Below are positions 23,559 to 23,656 of a DNA stretch of 23,656 nt, in pieces. Location: the NCBI GenBank assembly GCA_004558185.1, contig SFDP01000051.1, positions 1 to 23,656 on the forward strand. The letters are read 5' to 3'. Positions within the stretch are counted from its first letter, which is position 1. Each line of letters begins with the position of its first letter. The position numbers were made by a program, and so were the translations under genes. The notes below the pieces were generated by a model. The model saw only the letters and a program-made list of their open reading frames with translations. It made no database searches and was not told where the DNA came from. The DNA is from Lachnospiraceae bacterium (GTDB taxonomy: Bacteria > Bacillota > Clostridia > Lachnospirales > Lachnospiraceae).

Positions 23559-23656
23559 GTCAAACCGCAGATTATCTCAGGTGATTTCCGCAGATTATAT
23601 AAGGTGGAAATACCTGTCACAGTCTGCGGTTAATGAGGTAAAAGCATTTTATATCG
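23558..23656 (+). mobile_element. Putative insertion sequence left end (IS21-like) inserted in the intron
   Basis: Right after the QGSVIS codons the sequence changes to TGTCAAACCGCAGATTAT. It has two direct copies of CCGCAGATTAT (23565-23575 and 23588-23598, 23 bases apart) and an inverted AACCGCAGA/TCTGCGGTT pair (23563-23571 with 23623-23631). A 5' TGT end with several internal transposase-binding repeats is the arrangement of IS21-family ends; this is inference. The transposase gene would lie beyond the window. Confidence 0.45.

Noticed and set aside
23563..23631. CRISPR-like spaced repeats
   Set aside because: Only two direct 11-base copies and one inverted copy, with unequal spacing; fits transposase-binding repeats better.

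Overview
The window looks like chromosome of a Gram-positive gut-type clostridium, most likely a member of the Lachnospiraceae. The evidence is moderate-to-low GC, strong AGGAGG-type ribosome binding sites, YerC/YecD and DUF1836 proteins, a UMF1/TetM-like/RsmF gene string, and many short intergenic hairpin repeats. No rRNA, tRNA or CRISPR array was seen. Genus is not resolved.

Layout. (1) 1-2.5 kb: remnant of a chemotaxis receptor gene with a strong terminator, an SDR-type (RfbD-like) reductase, and a zinc-dependent phospholipase C-like protein. (2) 2.5-7.8 kb: a tight three-gene string: UMF1-family transporter, an EF-G/TetM-like GTPase carrying a C-terminal Rae1/YacP-type NYN nuclease domain, and an RsmF-type m5C RNA methyltransferase. 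(3) 8-9.2 kb, minus strand: membrane-anchored FKBP/trigger-factor-like protein, separated from region 2 by a bidirectional terminator. (4) 9.4-11.3 kb: ABC half-transporter with its own promoter. (5) 11.5-14.6 kb: beta-CASP metallo-RNase, thymidylate synthase and dihydrofolate reductase, a probable operon joining dTMP synthesis to folate recycling. (6) 14.6-17.1 kb: YerC/YecD regulator (minus), a repeat-rich gap, DUF1836 regulator, and an orphan NMT1-type substrate-binding lipoprotein. (7) 17.5-22.4 kb: PcrA helicase, a small acidic-tailed membrane protein, and an RlmD/RlmCD-type 23S rRNA m5U methyltransferase. (8) 22.46 kb to the end: a group II intron placed exactly after the rlmD terminator; its reverse transcriptase is broken by a nonsense codon and then cut by what looks like the left end of another insertion sequence (IS21-like by inference).

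The most interesting items are the fusion of a ribosomal A-site GTPase with an A-site-nuclease-like domain (3775-6468); a dispersed intergenic hairpin family with GTAACTATTCAG ends whose inner stem arms change together between copies; and a second short repeat that supplies the hairpin, ribosome binding site and start codon of two unrelated genes (folA at 14091 and the DUF1836 gene at 15466). A compact, well-nested hairpin leader also precedes rlmD.

All functional calls rest on motifs read by eye. No database search was run.
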